From the IMG/VR virus record IMGVR_UViG_3300043448_000474, positions 1 to 60,473 of that record: a DNA stretch of 60,473 bases. One strand, written 5' to 3'. Of the stretch, positions 1-10,000 are shown piece by piece. The notes under the pieces are model-generated. The model did no database searches and was not told the origin of the DNA. It was given only the letters and a program-made list of their open reading frames with translations. The DNA is from a virus. Each line of letters begins with the position of its first letter. Within the stretch, counting starts at the first letter, position 1. Both the position numbers and the translations under genes were made by a program.

Positions 1-368
1 GCAGCGCCATCAGGCAGAGCCCGGACATCCAGTTCTACGACTACACCAAGTCCATCAAGCGAATGGAGAAGTCGCTGACCGGGGACAACGACTGGCCCAC
101 CAACTACAAGCTCACCTTCAGCTACTCGGGCGACAACCTCGACGAGTGCCTGTTCGTGCTGAAGCTGGGCGGCAACGTCGCTGTCATCTTCGACGAGGTG
201 AGACCAGCCACATGGCACGGGTTCCAGGTCATCGACGGCGACCTGCACGACCTGCGGTTCATCGACCCTCGCGGAACCGTCATAGGTCTCAAGCCAAAGG
301 GCAAAGCCAAGGGCGACACCAGCGGGTTCGTGGTGCGCCCTCAGATTGAAGAAATGTTTCCTGCCTGA
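1..368 (+). CDS. GP88-like phage protein, 5' end cut by window
   Basis: The reading frame is open from base 3 to the TGA at 366-368, so the gene enters from the left and the ATG at 63 is probably internal. The visible 121 residues contain FYDYTK near the start, a SYSGDN segment, and a C-terminal IDGDLHDLRFIDP / GLKPKGKAKGDTSGFVV block. This order resembles the C-terminal half of the GP88-type proteins of mycobacteriophages and other phages, whose function is unknown. No catalytic motif or membrane segment is visible. The family assignment is from memory of the pattern and is moderate; the coding call is firm. Confidence 0.7.
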   Translation, partial: SAIRQSPDIQFYDYTKSIKRMEKSLTGDNDWPTNYKLTFSYSGDNLDECLFVLKLGGNVAVIFDEVRPATWHGFQVIDGDLHDLRFIDPRGTVIGLKPKGKAKGDTSGFVVRPQIEEMFPA

Positions 369-379
369 ACATCGAACGG

Positions 380-417
380 TCCCACTCGCTGAGTGGGATC
401 ACATCGGCGTTCGCCGA
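380..417 (+). other. two tandem hairpins between genes
   Basis: TCCCACTC (380-387) pairs perfectly with GAGTGGGA (391-398) around a 3-base loop. A second small hairpin, TCGGCG/CGCCGA (404-417), follows directly. There is no T-run, so this is not a standard intrinsic terminator. It may be an RNA-stability or processing element at the 3' end of the first gene. Confidence 0.55.
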
Positions 418-461
418 CACGGCATCAAGTCGTGGCAGCTAAACTAAACACAGAACACACA

Positions 462-1085
462 ATGAACAACATCAACTGGAACAATGTAGACTGGAGCAAG
501 CGCACTGTTGACATCGCACAGCAGCTTGGAGTCTCGCCTGGTAACGTGAGCTACCACCGCAACGAGATGCACAAGCGCAAGGAGAAGCGTGGCAAGTATC
601 GGATCGACTGGTCGAAGGTTGACTGGACCAAGCCGAACTACGTCATTGGAAGCGAGATCAACGCTTCTCCCAGTGCTGTGATCATAGCTCGTAAGATCCA
701 CGCCCCAGAAAACTTGAAGCGCGGACGAGACGTAAAGGGTGCCCACGCAAAAGCTCACCTTCGCGATCATTTCAAAGGGAAGAAGTACGTGAAGCGGCAG
801 CCGAAGCGCGTGCCTACCGAACAGGATCACAGGCTCGCCATGCGCAACGCCGCAGTGATCTACACCGCAGACCAGATTCAGCAGCACAACGGACGTGTCG
901 CAACAGACGCATCCAAGGGAATTGGCCCATGCGTGCAAGGCGGACCGTTGCAGTCGCCCATCGCAGCCATCCAGCATCCGGTGCAGCGACAAGCCCAGCC
1001 GTCTTGGGTGAAGCGCAAGCTGATCGCCATCCGCGACTGGCTCTTCAACCTCTGCGTGTCCGTTGAGAAGGAGGCTAACAAGTGA
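462..1085 (+). CDS. duplicated HTH-like DNA-binding protein
   Basis: This 207-residue protein carries two tandem copies of a roughly 33-residue unit. Copy 1 is INWNNVDW...IAQQLGVSPGNVSYHR (about residues 3-37) and copy 2 is IDWSKVDW...GSEINASPSAVIIAR (about 48-80). Each copy has a WxxVDWxK lead-in followed by a helix-turn-helix-like pattern. The rest is basic, with many K and R, ending in a hydrophobic/amphipathic tail. I chose ATG 462 because the repeat begins immediately after it; the longer ORF from 393 adds only 23 uncharacteristic residues and overlaps the upstream hairpins. The next gene starts at an overlapping GTGA. A regulatory or DNA-organising role is inferred. Confidence 0.72.
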   Translation: MNNINWNNVDWSKRTVDIAQQLGVSPGNVSYHRNEMHKRKEKRGKYRIDWSKVDWTKPNYVIGSEINASPSAVIIARKIHAPENLKRGRDVKGAHAKAHLRDHFKGKKYVKRQPKRVPTEQDHRLAMRNAAVIYTADQIQQHNGRVATDASKGIGPCVQGGPLQSPIAAIQHPVQRQAQPSWVKRKLIAIRDWLFNLCVSVEKEANK

Positions 1086-1366
1086 GCGGTGTCGTAGCTA
1101 AAGAAGATGCGCAGCGCCTGATGCGCACCAAGATGGACTACAACTCGCAGATCATACTGTCTGCGAGCGAGCAGATTCACAAGGCGACACAGGCGCTACA
1201 GGAGGCGACGAGGATCCAGTCAATGGACAAGATGAACAACGCCCTCAAGGAGATTGTGGACGCATCGGTCTCCTGCCGGTCACGTCTCCAGTTCATGCGT
1301 GGCGTGTGGTCGTACTACAAGGATGTCGCGGAGACTATGGAGGCTAACAATGAAAGACGTTTTTAG
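1082..1366 (+). CDS. small helical protein of unknown function
   Basis: A 94-residue, mainly helical, charged protein. Its GTG start overlaps the upstream TGA (GTGA) and follows a good Shine-Dalgarno (AGGAGG, about 1068-1073), so translation is probably coupled. No domain is recognised. The same GGAGGCTAACAA ribosome-binding context recurs before the next small gene at 1350. Confidence 0.65.
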   Translation: MSGVVAKEDAQRLMRTKMDYNSQIILSASEQIHKATQALQEATRIQSMDKMNNALKEIVDASVSCRSRLQFMRGVWSYYKDVAETMEANNERRF

Positions 1367-1442
1367 ATTAGCTTCGTGCATACTGATAGTAGCCATTGAG
1401 TTGACGTTCTACGTCATGCTGATCAGACACCTAACGAAATAA
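1350..1442 (+). CDS. 30-residue single-pass membrane peptide
   Basis: A micro-ORF of 30 residues starting MKDVFRLAS, with one hydrophobic segment (CILIVAIELTFYVML, about residues 10-24) and a basic tail (RHLTK). It overlaps the 3' end of the preceding gene by 17 bases and ends one base before the recombinase ATG. A GGAGG Shine-Dalgarno lies 7 bases before the ATG, within a copy of the GGAGGCTAACAA box seen before the preceding gene. The strong ribosome-binding site and tight packing support it as real. Function is unknown; membrane insertion is inferred. Confidence 0.55.
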   Translation: MKDVFRLASCILIVAIELTFYVMLIRHLTK

Positions 1443-1443
1443 C

Positions 1444-2622
1444 ATGACCACTATGTACCAACCGACTCAGTCGATATCACTGAGTCCAACTCAACTGGAG
1501 GAACTGTCGCGTTCATACTACGACACCGACTTCCCAGGACGCAGACCGGCAACGGTACACTTCGCCGAGAAGTGGGTTACCAAATGGCTGCGCTGGATGA
1601 AAGCGTGCCACCACAACGAGGTTACCTATGACAACCTTCAGCAGTACGTCACCAAGATGTACGCCGAGTACAAACCAAAGACGGCCTTCGAGTACTGGGT
1701 TTCAGTGCGCCGATACCTCCGGTGGCTGGTAAGAACCGGCCGCACAACGAACCGTCCACACGAGGCGATCCGTCTACCAAAGGTCAGGGTTGAGCGGACG
1801 ATCAACCCCATCACCCGCGAGGAGTACATCAAGCTGCGCGAGGCTTCTGCTGGGCATTGGATGGACTGGGTCATCCTCCTCGGATGGAACACAGGTATGT
1901 CCATTGGCGACTGCATGATGCTGCGCTGGTGCGACATCGATGAGTCGCGTTGCGTGATCAAAATCCGCCGCATCAAAACCGGCACAGAGTCAGTCATACC
2001 GTTTGACCCAAGCGACGAGTTGGGCAGGGCCATCAAGGCAAGGCGCGACGCCTCTCCGAACGCCGCTCCCGAGGACTACGTATCGTCAGATGCTGGTCAG
2101 CGAGTGCGCATCGACAGCCAGGCAGTTGCGAAGGTTGGATGCGACAGCTTCCGATACATCGCTCGCAAGGCAGGGCTTCCTCCAAACAAGCACTTCCATT
2201 GCATGCGCCACTCGTTCGTGTCGATGCTCGCCAACAGCGGCATGAGCACGATCATGGCGACCAAGGTGTCCGGCCACCTCGACCCTCGGGTCTTCGCCAA
2301 ATACGTTCACACCGATGCTGATGCTCTACGCCAGGGCGTCGTTGATGCCCGGTCAAAGTCTGGCAACCTCGATGAGGTCGACGTGGTTCCGCATGGCCAG
2401 GTCGTTTCTCAGATCAACTCGTATCTGTGGAGGCCGAATACGGTCTACATGGTCAAGCGCGGAAGGATATCCATGCCCGACGGAACCCCAGTTCAGTACG
2501 TCATAACAGGCGAAAAAGCCGATGGAAAACGTGCAGTCGTGACTGCTTGCGATGAGTCTGGTGAAACCGTCTCGAATCTCGGACTGGTCGTTGACATCGC
2601 TGATGTCAGGCGCTTCAGTTAG
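1444..2622 (+). CDS. tyrosine recombinase (integrase-like), Arg I replaced by Ser
   Basis: A 392-residue protein with an N-terminal SAM-like DNA-binding region (about 15-100) and a tyrosine recombinase catalytic domain (about 120-295). Visible catalytic residues are K178 in RRIKTG, HxxR as H252/R255 in HCMRHSF, H278 in SGHLDP, and the nucleophile Y287 in FAKYVH. The first arginine, normally in TGxR, is replaced: the segment reads NTGMSIGDCMML (S153). About 80 extra C-terminal residues follow. It would cut and rejoin DNA for integration or dimer resolution, and it lies near a tRNA gene, a common attachment target. Loss of Arg I would impair catalysis unless another residue substitutes, so activity is uncertain. 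Confidence 0.85.
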   Translation: MTTMYQPTQSISLSPTQLEELSRSYYDTDFPGRRPATVHFAEKWVTKWLRWMKACHHNEVTYDNLQQYVTKMYAEYKPKTAFEYWVSVRRYLRWLVRTGRTTNRPHEAIRLPKVRVERTINPITREEYIKLREASAGHWMDWVILLGWNTGMSIGDCMMLRWCDIDESRCVIKIRRIKTGTESVIPFDPSDELGRAIKARRDASPNAAPEDYVSSDAGQRVRIDSQAVAKVGCDSFRYIARKAGLPPNKHFHCMRHSFVSMLANSGMSTIMATKVSGHLDPRVFAKYVHTDADALRQGVVDARSKSGNLDEVDVVPHGQVVSQINSYLWRPNTVYMVKRGRISMPDGTPVQYVITGEKADGKRAVVTACDESGETVSNLGLVVDIADVRRFS

Positions 2623-2649
2623 CACGCGCTTCGTGCGCTATCACTACCT

Positions 2650-3123
2650 ATGGCATCATTCAACAAAGTCATCCTCATGGGAAACGTCACCCGTGACCCT
2701 GAGGTCAAGTACACCGCAAAGGGAACCGCCATTGCCAAGCTCGGCCTGGCCGTGTCCCGCAAGTTCAGCACCGAGTCTGGCGAGAAGAAGGAGGAGGTCA
2801 CGTTCGTGGACGTGGACTTCATCGGGAAGATTGCCGAGACGGTTGGCAAGTTCGTGAAGAAGGGAGACCCGATTCACATCGACGGTCGGCTCAAGCTCGA
2901 CCAGTGGGAAGACAAGAAGACCGGAGACAAGCGTTCCAAGCTCGGCGTTTTGGGCGAGGGCATGCAGTTCCTGTCTCGCCCTAGCGGACCTCCTGAGGGT
3001 GGAGGAACCAACATCAACCGGCACCGTCAGCAGAATGCGAATGCACCCGTGTCTCCACGTCAGGCTGCAGCGGGTGTCACAAACGATGGGCCAGTCGAAG
3101 CAGACGATGATGTTCCGTTCTGA
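2650..3123 (+). CDS. ssb: single-stranded DNA-binding protein
   Basis: A 157-residue OB-fold SSB of normal bacterial/phage length. Residues 1-105 hold the SSB core, starting FNKVILMGNVTRDPEVKY and including VDVDFIGK and GDPIHIDGRL. A Gly/Asn/Pro-rich linker leads to the acidic tip DDDVPF, which in bacterial SSBs docks replication and repair partners. It coats ssDNA during replication and recombination. The start is ATG 2650, preceded by CACTACCT rather than a Shine-Dalgarno, a context seen at other genes here. It stands 27 bases after the recombinase. Confidence 0.96.
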   Translation: MASFNKVILMGNVTRDPEVKYTAKGTAIAKLGLAVSRKFSTESGEKKEEVTFVDVDFIGKIAETVGKFVKKGDPIHIDGRLKLDQWEDKKTGDKRSKLGVLGEGMQFLSRPSGPPEGGGTNINRHRQQNANAPVSPRQAAAGVTNDGPVEADDDVPF

Positions 3124-3130
3124 CGGCACA

Positions 3131-3159
3131 TTGACATCAAGCGCACGGTGTCTTACACC
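3131..3159 (+). promoter_or_regulatory. promoter/operator site 1
   Basis: TTGACA (3131-3136), then 14 bases, then TCTTAC (3151-3156) inside the palindrome-like GGTGTCTTACACC (3147-3159). It is one of eight related sites in the window. It faces the tRNA gene about 195 bases downstream and then the small HTH gene at 3607. A GC-rich hairpin, CGCGTT/AACGCG (about 3163-3186), follows immediately. I see nothing else in the intervening bases. Confidence 0.7.
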
Positions 3160-3352
3160 TTGCGCGTTGACTTCCGCATAACGCGGCGAGTTGAGGCCCT
3201 GGACCGCGCAGGTAAACATCGGTGACGGCTGGGAGAGACCAGCTGCAATTTTCGACTGAGGTTGTCGGGTAATGCGGCGGCGTTGTTTGGTTCGCTGGTC
3301 AATGGATTCGCCTGATCTCGGAACCGCATAGAACGAGGTCGCCTCAGTCAAC

Positions 3353-3427
3353 GGCGGGGTGTAGCAGTGGTAGCTAGGCTGCCTCATAAGCAGACGGTCG
3401 GTGGTTCGATCCCACCCCCCGCTACCA
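3353..3427 (+). tRNA. tRNA-CAU (elongator Met or Ile2)
   Basis: A full cloverleaf can be folded by hand. The acceptor GGCGGGG pairs with CCCCGCT (one G-U), the D stem is TAGC/GCTA, and the anticodon stem CTGC/GCAG surrounds the loop CTCATAA with anticodon CAT. The T arm is GGTGG-TTCGATC-CCACC, and the CCA is encoded at 3425-3427. There is no run of three G-C pairs in the anticodon stem, so it is not an initiator. Met and lysidine-modified Ile2 cannot be told apart here. It may supplement host tRNA or mark an integrase attachment site. Confidence 0.93.
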
Positions 3428-3606
3428 ATTTGATCCGTGGTGTAGAGAAAGCCGACGGGCGTAAGACACGCTGGGCCGTATGGTCCAGAGGTTCGGGGTA
3501 CTTGGGCTGAGAGACGGTGGATTTTCCGATGACAAGGAACCCACTGGAACCATGCTGAAATCCAGCCGTTCCACCCGACGGGTCATCCATTTACAGTCAG
3601 CAGCAG

Positions 3607-4020
3607 ATGAAGGAAACGATCTCCGAGATGCTCAGTGCATTCCCCCCGTGCGTCATCCGACTACTCGCACGAGAGGGCAAGGGACGCGGGGCCAAGCGGC
3701 TCACGCATGAAGACATCGCCAAGCGCAGCGGGATATCTTACGAGAAGGTGCGTGACATCGCGGTGCTGAAGTCATGGGACAAGGTTGCAATCGCTGATGC
3801 GGACGCATTCATGCGAGGTTGTGGCGTTACACTCCGCAACCTTTGGCGTCACCGCTACTTCCTCCGCAGGTCGCTGGACCCTCGCAAGACCAGCAACCCG
3901 CTCTCGTTTACAAAGCGGCGGGGAGCAGCGCAGAAGCCGCCTTCGCCCGAGCTTTTGGTCGCAGCAGCCTTGAGCCGGACACGGCCGAAGACTTCGCGAT
4001 CCTCAGCTTCTTCGGCTTGA
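3607..4020 (+). CDS. small HTH-containing protein
   Basis: A 137-residue basic protein. Residues 28-56 (LTHEDIAKRSGISYEKVRDIA) form a clear helix-turn-helix of the kind found in phage regulators; a conserved-looking block about LRNLWRHRYFLRRSLDPR follows. The C-terminal 37 codons overlap the 3' end of the convergent giant virion gene (3908-4020), and that tail is low complexity and may be unimportant. No Shine-Dalgarno is evident. The regulatory role is inferred from the HTH only. Confidence 0.65.
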   Translation: MKETISEMLSAFPPCVIRLLAREGKGRGAKRLTHEDIAKRSGISYEKVRDIAVLKSWDKVAIADADAFMRGCGVTLRNLWRHRYFLRRSLDPRKTSNPLSFTKRRGAAQKPPSPELLVAAALSRTRPKTSRSSASSA

Positions 4021-7000
4021 TCGCCTTGATCTTCTTGTTCAGCGCCCTCAGAGCCCTTGGCTGTGTGGCCTTCCGAACACGCATGATCCGCCTATTGACG
4101 CGATCGATTGCGGTCGTCGGCTTGCCTCCAACCTTCTCCATGCCACCTCTCTCACCAGCCCTGGGCACGAGCGACGCGAGCTTGGAGTGCGTCTCCTCAG
4201 CCCTCATGTATGTCGCACGTTGCGAGTCGCTCATGCGAGACATGAGTCCCTGCTTCTCGTCTTCGGTCAGCTTCCGGCCGAAGGTGCGGGTGTCGACGCT
4301 GCGCGACTGGATCGCAGACCTCACTGATCCCCACGGATCTTTGCCTCCCTGCTTCTTCTTCTCCTCGGCAGCCTCTTGCAGCAGCCGTTGAGCACCGGCT
4401 TGGTCACCCGCGCTCATGGCAGCCTCGGCTCGCTTCACAAGGTTGCTGAACTTCGTGGGCTGAGCTCCACCTCCGCCGCCACCTTTGTCTGCAAGCTCCA
4501 AAGGACCAGCAGCAACGCGAGCAACACGCGCCGCATCGTTCACCTCATCACGCGCACGTGTGGACGGGAGTCTGTTGATCAGCATGTCCGATCCTGGGAC
4601 TGTGCTTCTGAGAAGCTGAGTGAACGTGCCAGTCCAGTCTCCGGTCTTGGATCCGCTCATCAGCGCATCGCTAAACGTGTTCACCAACTGCAGCGGCTGG
4701 GACAGGTTAGCAATGTCTGTCAGCGACGTGCGGTAGCTTTGTGCTCCAAGCGCGTTTGCAACTGACTCACCAGCGTACGGAATCATCAGAGCGATCGAGG
4801 CACCAAATAGCTTGGCTACGGACGCAGGGTTGGCATCTCGCAGCACGTCACCAAGGCGAATGACCGGGAAAGGACGACCTTTCACAAGCTCATACATCAT
4901 TCCGCGAAGCTCATTCGTCCACATGCCTGACATGCCAAGCATCACCATTAGCAGTGCAATGCTAAGCCCAGATATCGCAGCCGTGTTGAGCGTTCCCCTA
5001 GTTCTATCGACTCCAACCAAACTGCCAAGTGTGCTGAACCAGCCGTTTACCCAACTCGTAAATGTGAAGATGAAGTTGTAAATACGGCTCATCGCAGTAC
5101 GCGAGCGGAGCAGGTCTGGGCGCATTGAATCCATCGCGGCATTGCTCAGGCCCAGCATCTCGCGGGTGACATCCATGTAGAACCCCTCGTCTGCAATCGG
5201 TGGCACATCGTTGATGTCCTTACCGGCAGCCTTCGCCGCGTTGACGCGCTTCCAGAAATCGTGCAGCACGACCTCAAGCCCACCCATCCCGGAGAACGCC
5301 TGTCGCATGCGGATCAGCGTCTCCTTAGACCAACCAGCCTGAGCCGCCTCAGCTTCGCTAATCGCGTTGGCCGGGTCAGTCCAGTTGTCCCATCCGGTAG
5401 AGCCAGACTGCGACCTGTTCTCCATGATGGAGTAGCCAGAACGCATAACATCGTTCAGTGCCTTGTCCACCTGGATCATAGTCAGGATATTTGCCGCACG
5501 GTCTGCGGTAGCTGGGATGTTCTGGATGGCGAGCGCAATGCGTGGGAACCACCACTTCGAGAACAACTTGTCCATGCCGCTGGACATCATGCCCTTCGAG
5601 TCATTGAAGCCTTCGACCGGGGAGTCGTAGGAGCCAACCTTCCTGATTATCGCGGCTTGTTCCTTGAGCGAGAGCTCGTCTGCGCCGAATCCATCAAACC
5701 TGGCCTTGGCCTTCATCTTCTGGATCTGGTCCACAGTGGATGCAAACTGCCGCATAAGTGGAATCATTGCATTGCGGTTGGCAATAATCCATGAAGACAC
5801 AGGCTTATTGGAAGATGCTATGTAAGCGGCGGTATTAAACGCAGCTTTGACTGCACCGGCAATGGACTCGGTTACAATCATGCGTGGCTTATACCCGGCT
5901 AGATAGGTGCGAGGCACGAACTGTCCAGACATCACCGCCTGGCTATAGTTAACGATTGCAGCAACGGCCTGTGCAACAAGCGCAACACGGCGCAGCTGAA
6001 GCACATCCTCAAAGAATGTTGTCTGACCACTTCCGAGAACAGGCTTGGCGATCGTGGTCTGAAGCGTCTCGATCGAGTTGCGCATCTGCTCGATCAGCTC
6101 TTTCAGCTGCCAATTCGTAACGTACGCTTGCTTGGCGGTAACGCGCTTCTTGCCAGTAACAAACTCAAGCGTCAGCTTGTCGCGAACACTCTTAGCTCCT
6201 TTGACGTCTTTCGATAGACGCTTCTGAAGTTCCACTAGTGCAGCCTGTATGTTCTGCATCGACTCAATCTGTTTGCGTCGAAGAGGAAGCATTACTCCGT
6301 GGGCAATAGACCCGCGTGAACTGTCACTAGAAAGCGTGTATGTGTAGAAGTTCGTCGGCGCGATCATCGCTCCACGAGGCTTCGTAAAGTTGTTGGCGGC
6401 ACTTGTAATTATTCCTCCAACCAACCCAGCTGAAAGCGCGTCCGTTCTGAGCACGGCGTTCGGATCGTTAGCAGCAGCGCCTATCAAGTCATTACGGTAC
6501 GCCTTGATAAACTCAGTGATCTCTCCGATCAGCTGAGTCTTGATCTTCAGCGCCCTGTCAGCAGGTGGAGGAAGCGGCAGCTGGTTGTTGATGTCGTCAA
6601 CCAACTCATCGAATGTGGTCGGGTACTTGCCTGTCTTGGCGTACTGATCGGCAAGTTGCCGATACACCTCGTTGAACGGAGATGTCCTGTCATACTCCGG
6701 GTTCATCTCGGCGACGTGCGCCACCGCAAACCTGGTGAGGAAGTTTGGATCCTGCAACAGCGCCTCACGGGCGGCTTGTGTTGCGGCCGGGTCGTTCGGA
6801 ACCTCAGCCTTGATCCACACATCCGACATCTTAAACGGGTCAGTGTCGAGCTCGCCAAGGTCGTAGCTTCTAGGCGTAGTTAGAGCTCCACCAGCATAGG
6901 CGTATCGGAATCGGATTCGCTGCTGCCCGTTCACCACGTATGTCTCCTGCACCAGCGTCGGGAAGTACATCGTGATGCCGCCACGCTCAGCGCCTTTAGC

Positions 7001-10000
7001 AACACGGTAAAGGGCATCAGCAAATCGAGACTGAAGTTGCGCAGCTTTAAGATCCTCAGCGGTAATCTTATGTCCGAAGATAGTGGTCTCGCCAACGCGC
7101 ATGTTTCGGCCGGTCCGCTCCTGGTTTCCGCCGAGCAACTCGTTTAGTACCTCCTTATCCCACACCTGCGGATCAATCCCAGGATGGCTATCAATCGCAT
7201 CCTGAGCCGCATTGTTAATTGCGGCCTCTCCGTAGACAGGATGTTTGCGAGCAGCCTCGATCTGCGAGGACATCGACATTCCGACCTTTGCAAGCAGACG
7301 AGCCTGGCTTCCCATCGCTCCTGGGATCTGGCGGAAGATGAACATCCGGTCGATCAGTGGCGTGAGCAATGGAATCCAAACACGGACTCGGTTAATAATG
7401 TCGAACGGGTTGATTCCGAGCGCAGCATCAGTCATCTGATGGCTGTACCGAGCGAGCTTCGTCTGCATCCACTTCAGCTTGAAGATCTCGTACGGGTTGT
7501 CCGTGTTCTGAAGTTCGTTATCAATCGCGACAAGAGCGGCCAGGACAGTGCTCTTGTTCTTCTCGTTCTCTGCCGGGTCAGCGGTGTAGTTGATCTCGAA
7601 ACGGTTCTTCGGGTCGCTGCCAACCTGGAATGTCAACTTGCGCGGGGTAGGATTACCCTCGGCACCACCCTCGGTGTGGCCTCCGGTCAGAATGTTCAGC
7701 TGCTTGATGGCGGTCTCGACCTGATCCTTGTACTCGGGCGACTTGAGGATCTCGTCATAGATCGAGACCTCGTCCTGAGCGTCAGTAACGCGCTTGACCA
7801 GGCTATTGATCTGGCTGTTCAGGAGTCGAACCTGCTCAAGCGCCTCTCGCCGCTTGGCATCCATGCTCGCAAATGCCTTGCCGAACATCCGAGGCGACAC
7901 GGTGCGGGTCTTGTTTCCGCGAGCCGCAGCAAAAGCGTTCTCGTAAGCGTCGATCGCGTTGTCCAGGGCCGACTTATCCGTCTTCAGCTTCTGGATCAAC
8001 TTGATCGCAGGGATAAGCCGCCGGAAGGATTCAAGCGGAGTCTTGCCACCTGCACTCTGGGTCGTCAGGAAATTGATAGTGTTCTGATCAACCCCTGCGT
8101 CGAGCACCTTGTTAGAGACGACGTAGTTCAGGATGTCCGCGTTGCTCGTAGCGGCGTTGATGACCGAAGCCGGGATCTTCTCGGCCATCGTCTCCATCGC
8201 GCTCCGCATGTTGTTCGATTCTGTGCGAATCTTACGGACAACCTCGGCCGCAGCAGAAATTGCGCCCCGCTCAGCCAGGGTGAGCTTACCTGCCAACTCA
8301 AAACGGCTCCTGAGGTACTCGCTGTAGTCGTCGAGCATCGACTCTCCGACAGCTTTGATCGCCGCAAGGTTCCCCTTGGCCGTGTTGAGCTCTGCGCGAA
8401 GCGAACCAATGTTGTTGAACTGCTGCTGAAGATCAGCCAGTCGCTTCTCGGCTTTCTCGGAACGCGCTTCGATCTCACGGGCAACTTTGTCAACGCCGTG
8501 CGAAAGCTCAGCAAGTTCCTCCACGTCTCCGTAGGTCGGATTGGCGACAGCGAAACTGGAAATTGGCGCTGGATTGGGTGAGGCCGCTGCCTGACGCAGC
8601 AAGAATGCGAGGCGTCGCTGCAGCCGGTTGGACGCAGCACCGATCATGGTTACCGCAGATTGCGGAACCATCTGAGCCTGTGTTGCAGCGAGCCTCTCGA
8701 TGGCTCTGACGTTGTCCATCTGCAGACCCGGCACCGAGAGCAGTGCCTGACGCTTCTGGTCGCTATCAATGCGCGGCGCGGCATAAAGGATGCCTTCGCC
8801 ACCAGCCACGTTTGGCGAGAAGTTGTCGGTCGCAAGGTTCATCACCCTGTCGAAGACGCTCGACTGTTCCTTGGTGATCCCGAGCAGCTTCGCGACCAGG
8901 TTCTTGAACCGATCCCACAGCGACTCGTTCTGCGAGGCGGGAACTGAACGCAGGGCCTCTTGGAACTGGCTGTTAGACAGAGCCTCAGAGATGAACTCAG
9001 CAAGATCCTTGAAGTTGGATCCATGGTTCTGCAGCGCATAGGAGTCCTGGCCAAGCGCACTGATTGCCTGGGATCGCAGGTTCCGAATCTCGTTGCGGAA
9101 CTGAACATTGGTCCGTAGCGCGTTGACAGTCGCCGCATGGACCGCCTCGTGCATCACAAGGTAGTCGTGCGACTGAGCGGATTGGCGAACGTAGATGATG
9201 TTCGCGTCCGGGTTCGAGTCGTAGAACGCGGTTGCGCCTTCCTTTGCTCCAAGCAAACCGAAGTCAGCGTCCGGCAGCACTACCACACGGGCGGTGACGC
9301 GAGACGACAGCAGCTTGGCCGCGATCGAGCGCAGCAGACTGCCCTGAGGTTCATTCTGGAGCACCGTATCGATGGCATCTGACAGGGTGAACTCGCCCTG
9401 CTGCAGCAACTGGTTCCCGGTGTTCGGAGCACCAGCATTGGCGGCAAGAGTAGAGTCAATGGTTCCGTCTGTGATGGCCTCGGTGATTGCTGGAATGCCC
9501 CCCTCGTCGTAGAGCTCCTGAAGATCACCAGATGCAGCCTCGCCCATGTCTGTAACAACGCGGACAAGCTGGGCGTTCTTGGAAGCGCCCTCGCTGGACA
9601 GGTCTAGCATGTCGACCATGCCCTGAACGACTGCATCAGTGAACTGAACCGGGGTGAGCCTACCCTTGGCAACCTTCTCAGCAGCAGCAACCGCGTTGGA
9701 AATAATCCTAGCAAGCGCAACCTTGTCCTTGATCAGGGTGAACAGCGAAACGCTTGCAGAACTCGGCTGGGAAGCAGTTCCAACCGGAGCAGCAGACGTT
9801 TCCGATCCAGTCTCGGACGCCGCTATCTGCTCAATCGGGCTAGTCTCCTGCCCGTCCAGGTCAGTGCCGCTGCTCAGTGATACGGTAGCCTTGTCAACCG
9901 CACGGCGTTTGATCGCGTTACGAAGCGCAAGCTCGGCTGCAGATCTTGGGCTGAACTTTTGGTACTCAGCCTGTTCAAGGTTCGTTTGAAGCCATTTCCT

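Noticed and set aside
3478-3555. Possible second tRNA-like fold after tRNA-CAU
   Set aside because: An acceptor-like TCCAGAG/CACTGGA pair and a downstream ACCA can be found, but there is no T-loop TTCRA sequence and no usable anticodon arm.
3384-3590. Minus-strand ORF ending AGGGIEPPTVCL
   Set aside because: This is the well-known false protein produced by reading across a tRNA gene (here 3353-3427) on the wrong strand.
7184-8581. 465-aa plus-strand ORF opposite the giant virion gene
   Set aside because: It lies wholly within the 3013-aa gene on the other strand, with no ribosome-binding site and shadow-type composition.
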